Assembly: GCF_003001995.1 (NCBI RefSeq)
Contig: NZ_PVNB01000014.1
Span: 1-64,000 of the forward strand
Source of the DNA: Orenia metallireducens
GTDB taxonomy: Bacteria > Bacillota > Halanaerobiia > Halobacteroidales > Halobacteroidaceae
Direction: 5' to 3'
DNA length: 64,000 bases
Under the pieces are notes generated by a model. That model was not told the DNA's origin, searched no databases, and saw only the letters and a program-made list of their open reading frames with translations. Below are positions 1 through 8,796 of this stretch, in pieces (positions within the stretch are counted from its first letter, which is position 1; each line of letters opens with the position of its first letter). The translations under genes were made by a program, and so were the position numbers.

Positions 1-9
1 TATAAAATA

Positions 10-90
10 TAAACGATGTCCTGTAACAAAATAATCACTAGTGAATAAACGATGTCTTGGAATTTTTACCGTAAACGATGTTCTGGAACA
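10..90. repeat. three direct copies of a TAAACGATGT iteron
   Basis: The word TAAACGATGTcyTG recurs at about 10-25, 46-62 and 72-90, and the last two copies continue as GGAA. Copy starts are 36 and 26 bases apart, which is too irregular for CRISPR. Two CTAGT words lie between or beside the copies. Such short iterated words are typical of protein-binding iterons or of subterminal repeats of an insertion sequence cut by the window edge; no transposase is visible. Confidence 0.6.
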
Positions 91-120
91 TATCAACTAG
101 TCACTGTGTGCTGCTTATCT

Positions 121-1374
121 TTATCTATAGTTATAATCTTTATTCTCCTTCTCCTCATACATATTATTATCGGCTTCTTTAATTAAATCATCTATGCTGT
201 ATCCATCCTTTAATCGGGCTGATCCTATACTTACTCCTAAAGATTTCAGAGTTGAATCCCCCTCTTTCCAAGCTTTAATTGAATCCCTGATTCTTTTAAT
301 TATCTGTGCTGTCTCTTCTTCACTAGCTCTTAGAATTACTGTAAATTCATCACCACCTAAACGGCAGGCCATATCAGATTTTCTGATATTGGTCTCTATT
401 AATTGAGCAAACTCCTGGAGCACCACATCACCTGTCTGGTGTCCATATTTATCATTTATCATTTTAAAGTTATCTAAATCTAGCATTAAAATAACTAAAG
501 GTGAAGCTTTATCCCTAGAATATATATCTTTTAATTTTTCTATAAAGCTTTTACGATTATAAAGACCAGTAAGAGAATCAGTATGTGCTGATTTCTTCAA
601 TTCAGAACAGATTCTATCATAAGGGAGCTCTATTCCTTTAATAACAATCTCATGGAAGATTAGAGAGTATGAGATTAACTTAAAGATATGACCAATAAAA
701 TTCATAACTCCATAAACATCATTATATAGGGTAAAACTCAGCTCTGATAAGATTGTAAAGATTATGGAGAATAAGAGTAGTTTATATATAGAATAACGAA
801 TATTTTGTTTATTAATATAGAAGTTATAGATACCAGCTATTAAGATGATCGAGATAATATACTCGCTAATGATCTTAAAGCTAGTTAAACCATCTCCTTG
901 GATAAAGCAGTCAGGAAAGCTCTTTAACCAGATAATATTGATTATTAAGAAGGAAGTAAGCAAAGAATATATTAAAGTAACAGTTTGTTTTGAGAATTTT
1001 CTATTAATAAAGTAAGGAGCACTAGCTAAAGAGATAGCTTCAAGATAACGTCCAGCTATCCATAATTGAGTAGGTTGATTAGCTGTTAAATTATCAAATA
1101 TAGCCAATCCTTTATAAGTAATAAGATGAAAAAAATCTAATATCCCTACAAAAAGATAGGCTATACCTAAAAATAGTAAATAATTATTTTTAGAGTGTTT
1201 ATAGGTTCTATTAGCTATTATATATATAATAGCAGAGATTATCACTGCCCATCCTTCCAAAATAGTATGGAATAATAGATAGTTTTTGGTACTGACTATA
1301 AATGACACCACAATAATGACTGATATCTTCAATAAGTTTTTATTTGAATAAAAATTATCATTTACTATATTCAT
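121..1374 (-). CDS. MASE3-type membrane diguanylate cyclase (GGDEF)
   Basis: 417 aa. About seven to eight hydrophobic segments fill residues 15-250 and resemble the MASE3 membrane sensor domain (FHTILE near the start, then VGILDFFHLITYKG). The C-terminal 160 residues are a GGDEF domain with an intact RLGGDEF signature, so it should make cyclic-di-GMP from two GTP at the membrane. An RKSD sequence just upstream of GGDEF fits the RxxD product-inhibition site. It is a single gene on the minus strand, separated from the Mrp operon by about 280 bases. The sensed signal is unknown. Confidence 0.93.
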   Translation of the reverse strand: MNIVNDNFYSNKNLLKISVIIVVSFIVSTKNYLLFHTILEGWAVIISAIIYIIANRTYKHSKNNYLLFLGIAYLFVGILDFFHLITYKGLAIFDNLTANQPTQLWIAGRYLEAISLASAPYFINRKFSKQTVTLIYSLLTSFLIINIIWLKSFPDCFIQGDGLTSFKIISEYIISIILIAGIYNFYINKQNIRYSIYKLLLFSIIFTILSELSFTLYNDVYGVMNFIGHIFKLISYSLIFHEIVIKGIELPYDRICSELKKSAHTDSLTGLYNRKSFIEKLKDIYSRDKASPLVILMLDLDNFKMINDKYGHQTGDVVLQEFAQLIETNIRKSDMACRLGGDEFTVILRASEEETAQIIKRIRDSIKAWKEGDSTLKSLGVSIGSARLKDGYSIDDLIKEADNNMYEEKENKDYNYR

Positions 1375-1654
1375 AAGCTATCCCTCCTTGACATAACGTG
1401 TTAAGTTTAACCTGATAACTACTTATTTCGACATTAATAAATAAACCCCTTTTAATAATAGTAATTAATATTAAAAGGATACCAATATGGAAAGATTAGA
1501 AGTTAATCTTAGTAAGTCTATATCAGAGTATTTCTATATAAAGATAGCTTTAAAGTGAAAGTTTATGGGTATATTGCGATATTTTTAAGTTGGTTGTATA
1601 TTTATGATAAGAGATAATGAAATAAGGGTGCCAACTGGCACCCTTAAATAAATA
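1375..1654. other. intergenic gap with a solo repeat end
   Basis: Lies upstream of the cyclase and downstream of the Mrp operon. At 1561-1590 it carries one end of the dispersed repeat family described elsewhere (TATGGGTATATTGCGATA, with a following T-run) but no matching partner end. The Mrp terminator is at 1624-1645. Confidence 0.5.
1624..1645 (-). terminator. terminator of the Mrp operon
   Basis: A perfect inverted repeat AAGGGTGCCA/TGGCACCCTT lies just after the last Mrp gene. Read on the minus strand it is followed by a T-rich stretch. Confidence 0.8.
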
Positions 1655-3217
1655 TTAAGCTGATAATAACTTGATCCAGAGAATAAGTAAAGTACTTATT
1701 ACCCAAAGAAGATACCTACCTAAATCACCATTATGGATATAACTTAAAGCTTTACTAAGATAGTTTATTCCTCTAGCTAATAAAGGATAGATATCCATAT
1801 TTCTAGCTTGATGATGATGGGGTGCGATAAGATCATGGGCTACCTTAAAGATGATGATAGCTATAATGATAGGTTCTACACCTTTCCAGATATACTTTAG
1901 AGAGAAGTAATGAAGTTTAATATCTAAGGCCAGAAGATCTGTTAAGAGATGAGGCTTTAAACCAATCAATAGCAATATAGAGGTAATTAAGCCCATACTG
2001 AAAAGCATAGCTTTATCTGATCTTTCATTAAGTTCAACCTCTTCATCCAGTTCTCTAAAGAAGGCAAAGTAAATTACCTTTAAAAAGGAAAGAGAGGTCC
2101 CTATCCCTGCTAGATATAGTCCCCAGCTTAAAATCTGGTCATGGACAGCTTTTTTAATGACTAATTTGCTAATATGTCCACTAAAGAAGGGGACTCCAGC
2201 AATCGATAGAGCTGCCACAATGGCATAAAAGGTCAATAAAGGAAGCTTTTTAGCCAAACCACCTAGTTCTATAAGGTCTTCCTTACCAGTCCTATAAATT
2301 ATCACTCCAATTACCATAAATAATAGCCCTTTATAAAGAACATTATTAATTAGATGGACAATCCCTCCACTTGCTCCCAAAGCTGTCCCCACACTAATTG
2401 CAGTAATCATATAACCGATTTGGCTGATGATATGATAGGATAAGAGCTTACGTACTTTGGTCTGTTTTAAGGCGAAGAGTACACCTAATATAGCAGTAAT
2501 GATACCTGCATACCCTAAAAGCTTAGTTCCACTTAAAAGCCTATATAAGGCATAAACCCCTATCTTGGTGGTATAGGCTGATAAGAGCACACTAATATGA
2601 AAGGGGACATTGCTATAATTTTGAGGTAACCAGGTGTGCAAGCCGATAAAGGCCAATTTAATTCCTACCGCTAATAAAAAGAAGGGTAAGCCATACTCTA
2701 TACTTGTCAATTCTAGACTACCTGTTTGAGTATATTGTAATAAGATTCCCCATAAAAGGCTAACTGCTCCCACCATCTGCATGATAAAGTAATAATAGCT
2801 AGTCTGTTTAGTGATGGGCTGTTCATTATTGAAGATTAAAAAGTAAGAACTTATAGTCATCAGCTCCCAACAGATATAAAAGGAAAAGAAATCTCCTACA
2901 AATAGAATAGCTATTGAGCTACCGATATATAGTTGGGATAAGGTATAATACTTTCTATCAGCTAACTTACTAGCATAAATCGTACTACATAGCCCAAAGA
3001 AGGCAAAGGCTAATCCAATTAGCTTGCTAATCTTATCAACCTTTAATAAGATTAAATTAAAGTCTAAAAAGGGGATTGTCAATCCTTGGCTAACAGGTAG
3101 AGTATAAATAGCTATGATTGCTATGATAGACAGAGCTATAGCGATAGACTGTCTTAATTTATCCTTAGTGAAGAATAATACTCCTGCACCAAGAAGATAG
3201 ATGATTCCAGGGTTCAT
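1655..3217 (-). CDS. third MrpD/NuoL-like antiporter subunit
   Basis: 520 aa, at least 13 membrane segments; proton-conducting membrane transporter family (complex I NuoL/M/N-like). The key Glu is retained in the CWELMTISSY segment and the key Lys in AVGIKLAF. The usual HTWLPDAHS..AP signature has become HTWLPQNYSNVP, so this copy is diverged. It is the last gene of the operon, starting 7 bases after the preceding stop with its own AAGGAGG site. In Mrp complexes such subunits couple H+ and Na+ movement. Its exact equivalence to MrpA or MrpD cannot be settled from sequence alone. Confidence 0.9.
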   Translation of the reverse strand: MNPGIIYLLGAGVLFFTKDKLRQSIAIALSIIAIIAIYTLPVSQGLTIPFLDFNLILLKVDKISKLIGLAFAFFGLCSTIYASKLADRKYYTLSQLYIGSSIAILFVGDFFSFYICWELMTISSYFLIFNNEQPITKQTSYYYFIMQMVGAVSLLWGILLQYTQTGSLELTSIEYGLPFFLLAVGIKLAFIGLHTWLPQNYSNVPFHISVLLSAYTTKIGVYALYRLLSGTKLLGYAGIITAILGVLFALKQTKVRKLLSYHIISQIGYMITAISVGTALGASGGIVHLINNVLYKGLLFMVIGVIIYRTGKEDLIELGGLAKKLPLLTFYAIVAALSIAGVPFFSGHISKLVIKKAVHDQILSWGLYLAGIGTSLSFLKVIYFAFFRELDEEVELNERSDKAMLFSMGLITSILLLIGLKPHLLTDLLALDIKLHYFSLKYIWKGVEPIIIAIIIFKVAHDLIAPHHHQARNMDIYPLLARGINYLSKALSYIHNGDLGRYLLWVISTLLILWIKLLSA

Positions 3218-3224
3218 GTTTACT

Positions 3225-4697
3225 TTACCTCCTTAGTAAAAGATTGATATAGTTATTTTGTTTTATTAAAAACTCTGGTAATGTTTCCAGTAATTTAGGG
3301 GCAAAACTAGGCAATAGACTCAGTAATAAGCAGAATAGACCTAGAGTTAAAGCTGGTAACTTTAATATTAGGGGTTCTTTAACTAGACTTTTATCATCAT
3401 TAGCTTTAGAGTATAACTCTTTAATTACCCTGAGATAATAAATCAATGATAATAGACTGCCAATCAAGATTAAAAAGGCAGGTATAGAGTAGTTAGCTTC
3501 TAGAACTTGTTTAATAATCAACCACTTACTCACAAAGCCATTAAAAGGAGGCAGACCAATAATAGCTAAAGCTGCTATAGTAAAGATTAAAGAGGAGTAG
3601 GGTAGAGTTTTTCCTATCCCTTTAAGTTTAGATATCTGGTCATCTTTAAGATTATAAATAAAGATACCAGTAGCTAAGAATAATGCTCCCTTCATTACTA
3701 TATGATTAGTCAGATGATAGCTTCCTGCTATAATTCCGCCTTTATTTGCTAAAGCAAAGGCCATAATAATATAGCCCATATGTGCAATACTAGAATATCC
3801 CAATAAGCGTCTAAGACTATTTTGCTGATAGGCTAATAGATGGGCGGCTATAAAGGTCAATGTTCCCCAATAAATCAAGATATCTTGTAAGCCACTGTCT
3901 ATAATAAATTCCACACCAAATAGGATGTAAACAATTCGGATTAAAGCATATAAAGAGGTCTTAAGCACAATCCCTGATGATAAAGCAGTAAAGGTAACAG
4001 AAGCTTTGCTATAGACATCTGCCAAATAACTGTGTAAAGGAACCAAAGCAAATTTACTGGCAAAACCAATTAAATAAAAGGTTAAGATTGTAACCTTTAA
4101 ATTCCTTGGTACTTCTTTAAATTTAACAGCAGCTTGGGCAAGATTTAATGTCCCGGTACTTTGATAGATTAAGATAATAGCTAATAGGATTAAAATGCCA
4201 CTGATTGAACCTAAGATTAAGTATTTAAAGGCTCCTTCAAAGCTCTCTTTATCTTTATTGATGGCTGCTAGAGCATATGAACTAATAGAGACTATTTCAA
4301 AGAAGACATATAGATTGAATAAATCTCCTGTGATAACTATTCCTATAGCTCCAGTTAATAATAGTAAAGAGAGGGTGTGATATTTTAGCTTATCTCTTTT
4401 AATAAATTTGATGGCATAAATAGTTACTAGATAAGCCAAAGTTACAATTGCTAAGAGAAACAAAGCTGAAAATGAATCTATCACCAAAGTAATACCTAAT
4501 AAGGGACTCCAGTTACCGAGATTATAAACTATAGGTTCCTTGATGGCTTGATTAGCAACTACAAAGGCTAAAATGATATGAACTGTAGAGCTAATGATTA
4601 TAATATAATTGAAATATCTTTTAAAGTATAGTTTGAGCAATCCTAAACTAAAAGCAGTTAATAATGGCAAGATAATTAGCCAAATAACCCTATCCAT
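3225..4697 (-). CDS. second MrpD/NuoL-like antiporter subunit
   Basis: 490 aa multi-spanning protein of the complex I-like antiporter family. The Glu of FFEIVSISSY and the Lys of GFASKFAL are present, but the HxWLPDAHSxAP loop is altered to HSYLADVYSKAS. It overlaps the preceding gene by 22 bases and has a GGAGGAG site before its ATG, indicating translational coupling. N- and central regions resemble its upstream neighbour closely (shared ILILLAIILIYQSTGTLNLA), so the pair probably arose by tandem duplication. Confidence 0.9.
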   Translation of the reverse strand: MDRVIWLIILPLLTAFSLGLLKLYFKRYFNYIIIISSTVHIILAFVVANQAIKEPIVYNLGNWSPLLGITLVIDSFSALFLLAIVTLAYLVTIYAIKFIKRDKLKYHTLSLLLLTGAIGIVITGDLFNLYVFFEIVSISSYALAAINKDKESFEGAFKYLILGSISGILILLAIILIYQSTGTLNLAQAAVKFKEVPRNLKVTILTFYLIGFASKFALVPLHSYLADVYSKASVTFTALSSGIVLKTSLYALIRIVYILFGVEFIIDSGLQDILIYWGTLTFIAAHLLAYQQNSLRRLLGYSSIAHMGYIIMAFALANKGGIIAGSYHLTNHIVMKGALFLATGIFIYNLKDDQISKLKGIGKTLPYSSLIFTIAALAIIGLPPFNGFVSKWLIIKQVLEANYSIPAFLILIGSLLSLIYYLRVIKELYSKANDDKSLVKEPLILKLPALTLGLFCLLLSLLPSFAPKLLETLPEFLIKQNNYINLLLRR

Positions 4698-6172
4698 TCT
4701 TCTCCTCCTAATAAGATATTATAATAATTAATAGTTTTTAACAAAAATAAGGGAGCTTTTTTTATCAACAATAATAAAAAGTTTGGAAAAAGAGCTAACG
4801 GAAGATAAAAAAGTGACAAAAGCAGTGGTGCTAACTGGAGTTGATAAGGGACTTTTATAGAAGTTAACTCCTCTTTTACTTTACTATATAATAAGGTAAT
4901 TATTCTCAAATAATAACTTAAAGAGATTAGACTACCAATCAAGATAGAGCTAGCAGGTATGATAAAGTCTGCCTTTAAAGCAGCATGGAGCAAGAGCCAT
5001 TTACTGATAAAGGAATTAAAGGGCGGTAACCCCACTATATTTAAAGCAGAGATGGTAAAGATAAAGCTACTAAGAGGTAATTGATAGGCAATTCCCTTTA
5101 AATCAGCAATATTCTTCTTCTTACTTTTAAGGATAAAGATACCAGCAGTCATAAATAAAACGCCTTTGACCACAGCATGATTGATGACATGATAGATAGC
5201 CCCTTCTAGACCTGCTGCATTGAACAACCCAACTCCAATCAGTATATAACCAATTTGGGCAATACTTGAATATGCCAATAATCTTTTTAACTTATCCTGC
5301 CTATAAGCTAAAAGATGCCCCGTAAAGAGAGTAATTACTCCGCTATAGACAAAAAGGTTATTAAAGTCTAATGCCAATAATTCTTCTATTCTAAAGAGAA
5401 TAAATAAGACTCGAAGTAAGGCATATAAGAATACTTTAATTACAACTCCAGATAATAAAGCACTGATTGGAGATGGAGCAGTCGAGTGGGCATCAGGTAG
5501 CCAAGTATGTAAAGGTACTACAGCGAATTTAGCACCAAAGCCAATCAGAATTAAAACTGCAATTACTTTCTTAAGTTGTATAGGAATATTTCTGGCTGCT
5601 ATAACTAACTGGGCTAAATTTAAGGTTCCAGTACTTTGATAGATTAAGATAATAGCCAATAAGATTAAAATTCCACTAATTGATCCTATAATCATATATT
5701 TGAAGCTGGCCTCAAAAGAGATATCCTCCTTGTTAAAGGCTACTAGTACGTAGGAGATAATAGAGGTGATTTCAAAAAAGACATAAAGATTGAATAGATC
5801 ACCTGTTAGAACCATGCCTAGCATCCCAGCGATTAATAGAAATAAGAGGGTATAGTATTTAAGCTGGTGGTTTTTAATATAGCTTAGAGAATAAGCGATA
5901 ATAATAAAGCTTATAAAAGCAATTAATACCGCCAATATTCCTCCCAAAGGGTCAATAATTAAACTTATCCCTATACCTTCTTTCCAATTACCAAGATTAT
6001 AGATAAGAGGATGGTTGCTAACCTGTATCAATAAATTTATACTTAAAAGTAGGGTAATAAGTCCAGTGCCTAAGATAAATAACTTCCGAAATTTTGCTAA
6101 ATATTTATCAATAAATAAGAAAGAAAAGCCTGCTAATAAAGGAACTACTACCAAGGAAATAGCTGTTATCAT
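4676..6172 (-). CDS. mrpD: MrpD-like Na+/H+ antiporter subunit, canonical copy
   Basis: 498 aa, about 14 membrane segments. It has the full family signature: FFEITSIISY with the conserved Glu, GFGAKFAV with the conserved Lys, and HTWLPDAHSTAPSPISALL. It is the most canonical of the three large antiporter-like subunits here. Its start overlaps the end of the MrpC gene by four bases. It acts in the cytoplasmic membrane as part of a multi-subunit cation/proton antiporter that exports Na+ and regulates cytoplasmic pH. Confidence 0.93.
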   Translation of the reverse strand: MITAISLVVVPLLAGFSFLFIDKYLAKFRKLFILGTGLITLLLSINLLIQVSNHPLIYNLGNWKEGIGISLIIDPLGGILAVLIAFISFIIIAYSLSYIKNHQLKYYTLLFLLIAGMLGMVLTGDLFNLYVFFEITSIISYVLVAFNKEDISFEASFKYMIIGSISGILILLAIILIYQSTGTLNLAQLVIAARNIPIQLKKVIAVLILIGFGAKFAVVPLHTWLPDAHSTAPSPISALLSGVVIKVFLYALLRVLFILFRIEELLALDFNNLFVYSGVITLFTGHLLAYRQDKLKRLLAYSSIAQIGYILIGVGLFNAAGLEGAIYHVINHAVVKGVLFMTAGIFILKSKKKNIADLKGIAYQLPLSSFIFTISALNIVGLPPFNSFISKWLLLHAALKADFIIPASSILIGSLISLSYYLRIITLLYSKVKEELTSIKVPYQLQLAPLLLSLFYLPLALFPNFLLLLIKKAPLFLLKTINYYNILLGGEEWIGLFG

Positions 6173-6504
6173 CCCCGTAACCTCCTAATCTCAGAAATAT
6201 CAAGGGTATTATAGTTGCGGTGGAGCTTAATTGTTAAAAGTAACATTAATGCTGTAATGCTAGCTCCAATTACAATTGCCGTTAAGGCTAAAGCCTGGGG
6301 GATAGGGTCAACAATAACAGAGTATGGTTTATCTATAATTGGGGCAGTTCCTGCTGGTTTATAGCTTAAAGCTACTAATAATAGAACTAGGGATGAATCC
6401 ATAATATTAATCCCAATAATTATCTTGATTAGATTTGTATTCATTAAGATTGTATATAGCCCTAAACAAAATAGAATGATTACTACTAGATAAATAAATT
6501 GCAC
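6169..6504 (-). CDS. mrpC: MrpC (NuoK-like) subunit
   Basis: 111 aa with three membrane segments, the usual size and layout of MnhC/MrpC, which is homologous to NuoK of complex I. The sequence GINIMDSSLVLLLVAL matches the family core, and a PIPQALALTAIVIGASITAL segment follows a short polar loop. It lies between the MrpB-like and MrpD-like genes, the order expected for Mrp/Mbh operons. Confidence 0.93.
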   Translation of the reverse strand: MQFIYLVVIILFCLGLYTILMNTNLIKIIIGINIMDSSLVLLLVALSYKPAGTAPIIDKPYSVIVDPIPQALALTAIVIGASITALMLLLTIKLHRNYNTLDISEIRRLRG

Positions 6505-6510
6505 TTTAAA

Positions 6511-7218
6511 TTACTCCTCCCTTACTAAGCGATGAAATATAATTGCTAAACCTGATCCTACTTTGATTCCAGTAAATAGATTTAAAATAGGGATGATTCC
6601 TGCGCTGAGCAGTTGACCAGCTACACCTAAATCAAAGCCTGCTTGCCCATTAGCTAAAAAACTATCTCCTCTGACTATTCCTAGAATTCCAACAATAATA
6701 AAACCAATTGCCCCACAGCTCTCGATTAATGATCTTCTTTGTAATGATTTTTCCTCTCTTGAATATCTAATACCAAAGGTCATCTTCAATAGAACAAAGG
6801 TAGTGGCTATTACTACACCACCAGTAAAGCCCCCTCCAGGTGATAGATGACCATAAAAGATTAGATAAAATGCTAGAATGTATAAGAAAGGAATGATAAA
6901 GCTGATACCTTGATAGACAATGGGCGAAAAATTGGTATTAGAGACTAAAACCCTCTCCTTTGTTGCTAAAAGGGAGATAGCAGAGACAGCGATAAAGATT
7001 ACTGTTGCTTCCCCTAAGGTATCAAAGGCACGATAATCAAATAAGATAGCAGTAACTAGATTGATAGCTCCTGTCTCCTTGACACCATGCTCAATATAAT
7101 AGTCACTAATTTGAGTTTTATCAGTTTCAAATTCTGTAGGGTGAAGGAGATCATAGAAAGTAAAGAATAATAATGATGCTAAAATCAAGATTAAAGCCAA
7201 GATATAGATTCTTCTCAT
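6511..7218 (-). CDS. MbhE-MrpB fusion subunit
   Basis: 235 aa. Residues 1-95 look like MbhE (HGVKETGAINLVTAILFDYR, then FDTLGEATVIF). Residues 100-235 are an MnhB/MrpB domain (FYLIFYGHLSPGGGFTGGVV). In Bacillus-type Mrp the MbhE-like part is the C-terminal tail of MrpA; here it is fused in front of MrpB. The gene overlaps its upstream DUF4040 neighbour by four bases and precedes mrpC by six bases. Confidence 0.88.
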   Translation of the reverse strand: MRRIYILALILILASLLFFTFYDLLHPTEFETDKTQISDYYIEHGVKETGAINLVTAILFDYRAFDTLGEATVIFIAVSAISLLATKERVLVSNTNFSPIVYQGISFIIPFLYILAFYLIFYGHLSPGGGFTGGVVIATTFVLLKMTFGIRYSREEKSLQRRSLIESCGAIGFIIVGILGIVRGDSFLANGQAGFDLGVAGQLLSAGIIPILNLFTGIKVGSGLAIIFHRLVREE

Positions 7219-7454
7219 CTTCTTCCTCCTGTCTTGTCGATGGTAATGATAAAAAATCCTGTAGTAATTCCACTGGCAATAACAACTTCAGCTAGAGCTA
7301 CATCAGGAGCTTGTAAAATTACAAATAGAACAACAAGATTAGAGCTAAGAATGGATAAAGCAATCAAGGAGCTGATTAAATTACTGGCAAATACTGCAAA
7401 AAAAGCAGCTAATAGAATAAAAAGTAATAATAAATAGATTATTGACTGGATCAT
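7215..7454 (-). CDS. DUF4040/MbhD-like small Mrp subunit
   Basis: 79 aa with three hydrophobic segments, matching the DUF4040 (MbhD) family through LQAPDVALAEVVIASGITTG. In canonical Mrp this unit is embedded in the C-terminal part of MrpA; here it is a free-standing gene overlapping both neighbours by four bases. Confidence 0.9.
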   Translation of the reverse strand: MIQSIIYLLLLFILLAAFFAVFASNLISSLIALSILSSNLVVLFVILQAPDVALAEVVIASGITTGFFIITIDKTGGRR

Positions 7455-7825
7455 AATAAACCACCATTCTTCTTTTTATGTAAATCATCTCTGATTAAGT
7501 TAGAATTTTCTGGAATAGACAATTTTTTAGAATAATAGCTGGCTCGAGCAAGGGCATGGGTAGTAACTGGATTGGTAATTACTAAGAAGATAATTATCAA
7601 TCCCAATTTTAGAGAATAGAGCGAAAGTCCTTTAAAGAAGATAATCCCCAATAGAATCGAGATTCCGCCCCCTGTTAAGCATTTAGAGCCGATGTGTAGT
7701 CTGGTATAAAAGTCTTTAAATCTAAGCATAGCAATAGCGGTAACTATAAAGAAGAAGGTACCATTTATCACAAAAGCATATCCTAGTAGTTTAAAAATTG
7801 TAATCCCTCCTTGTTTATCTTCCAA
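7451..7825 (-). CDS. mrpG: MrpG subunit
   Basis: 124 aa, three membrane segments. It has the MnhG signature AMLRFKDFYTRLHIGSKCLT followed by GGISILLG, and the late VTTHALARASY segment. Family proteins are required for Mrp complex assembly and activity. It overlaps MrpF upstream by 11 bases and the DUF4040 gene downstream by four. Confidence 0.93.
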   Translation of the reverse strand: MEDKQGGITIFKLLGYAFVINGTFFFIVTAIAMLRFKDFYTRLHIGSKCLTGGGISILLGIIFFKGLSLYSLKLGLIIIFLVITNPVTTHALARASYYSKKLSIPENSNLIRDDLHKKKNGGLL

Positions 7826-8057
7826 AAAATTTAGCCATAATCAATACATCTACAAATAATAATAGAGCATAAACTATAGCCACATCTATAAAGATTTGTC
7901 TTTGAAAGTAGATACTTAAGAGCACTAAGACCAAAAGAAACATAATTCCAATGGAATCAGCAGCGGCTATTCTATCAAATAGGGTTGGTCCTTTAATAAC
8001 TCGATAAAATGTCAGTAAAGCAGAAATTAAGATGACTATTATTATAATCTCTATCAT
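7815..8057 (-). CDS. mrpF: MrpF subunit
   Basis: 80 aa, three membrane segments, with the MnhF core FYRVIKGPTLFDRIAAADSI and a final ALLLFVDVLIMAKF helix. The ATGA overlap with mrpE indicates coupled translation. It is a membrane component of the Mrp antiporter. Confidence 0.93.
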   Translation of the reverse strand: MIEIIIIVILISALLTFYRVIKGPTLFDRIAAADSIGIMFLLVLVLLSIYFQRQIFIDVAIVYALLLFVDVLIMAKFFGR

Positions 8058-8569
8058 TGGAACATCCTCCTGATAATCTCTTCAAATTTACCAAATATAT
8101 CTTCTCTAATCTCACTATCATCGTCAGACTTTAAATTTAAGCAATGAATATATAGCTCTTGAGTTTCAGTGCTTAAATCCATAGTAATTGTACCAGGGGT
8201 TAGAGTGATAGCATTTGCTAGAATCGTTAATTTAATTAAGCGATTTTGCTGCCCCACATCTGTTGGTAACTTAACTATAGCTGACTTAAAAGGACGTTTA
8301 GGATGGAGCACTAGATAAGCTACTTTATAACTGGATATAAAGATTTGTAAACCTAGATAAGAGATATACCATAAGAATATCCAGGGCTTGGTAAGTATCT
8401 TCTTAGAGAATAGCTGGGTAAAGGAGCTATTAATAAATAAGACGACAATAGCTGAGATAGCTAGTCCAAGTATTAAAGAAGAATAAGAGAAATTACCAGT
8501 TATAATAATCCAAACAGCATATAATAGAATAACTGTATATATATTATCTTTATCAAATATTCTCATCAA
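8054..8569 (-). CDS. mrpE: MrpE subunit, first gene of the Mrp operon
   Basis: 171 aa. Two N-terminal membrane segments precede a cytoplasmic domain with the family sequence ANAITLTPGTITMDL, diagnostic of MnhE/MrpE. As the first cistron it sets the order E-F-G-DUF4040-MbhE/B-C-D-D-D, which is the archaeal/Mbh-type arrangement rather than the Bacillus ABCDEFG order. Confidence 0.93.
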   Translation of the reverse strand: MMRIFDKDNIYTVILLYAVWIIITGNFSYSSLILGLAISAIVVLFINSSFTQLFSKKILTKPWIFLWYISYLGLQIFISSYKVAYLVLHPKRPFKSAIVKLPTDVGQQNRLIKLTILANAITLTPGTITMDLSTETQELYIHCLNLKSDDDSEIREDIFGKFEEIIRRMFQ

Positions 8570-8796
8570 ATCCTCCTAACATAATTTATATATTGCAGAT
8601 AAATTATTAAATTTATTTTTAGATTAGTATGAAAAAGTAATAGAATAAAGAGAATGCGATAATCTGAGTCTAAGGATAAGATTAAGTAAAACATATAGCT
8701 TTAATACGGTACTTAAACTTATTCTTAATCTTAAACTAAAAAATTTGTAATATCTCTATCAATAGCTAACTGGTAGAAGATGTTTTATTAGTAACC

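Noticed and set aside
10-90. CRISPR-like array from the three TAAACGATGT repeats
   Set aside because: Repeats are too short and imperfect, spacing (36 and 26) is irregular and no cas gene is near.
1487-1558. 23-codon open frame (MERLEVNLSKS...) with a weak AAAAGGA site
   Set aside because: No promoter, terminator or protein-like feature; expected by chance in AT-rich DNA.
7234-7437. Plus-strand frame inside the Mrp operon
   Set aside because: Antisense shadow of the DUF4040 gene, without a ribosome site.
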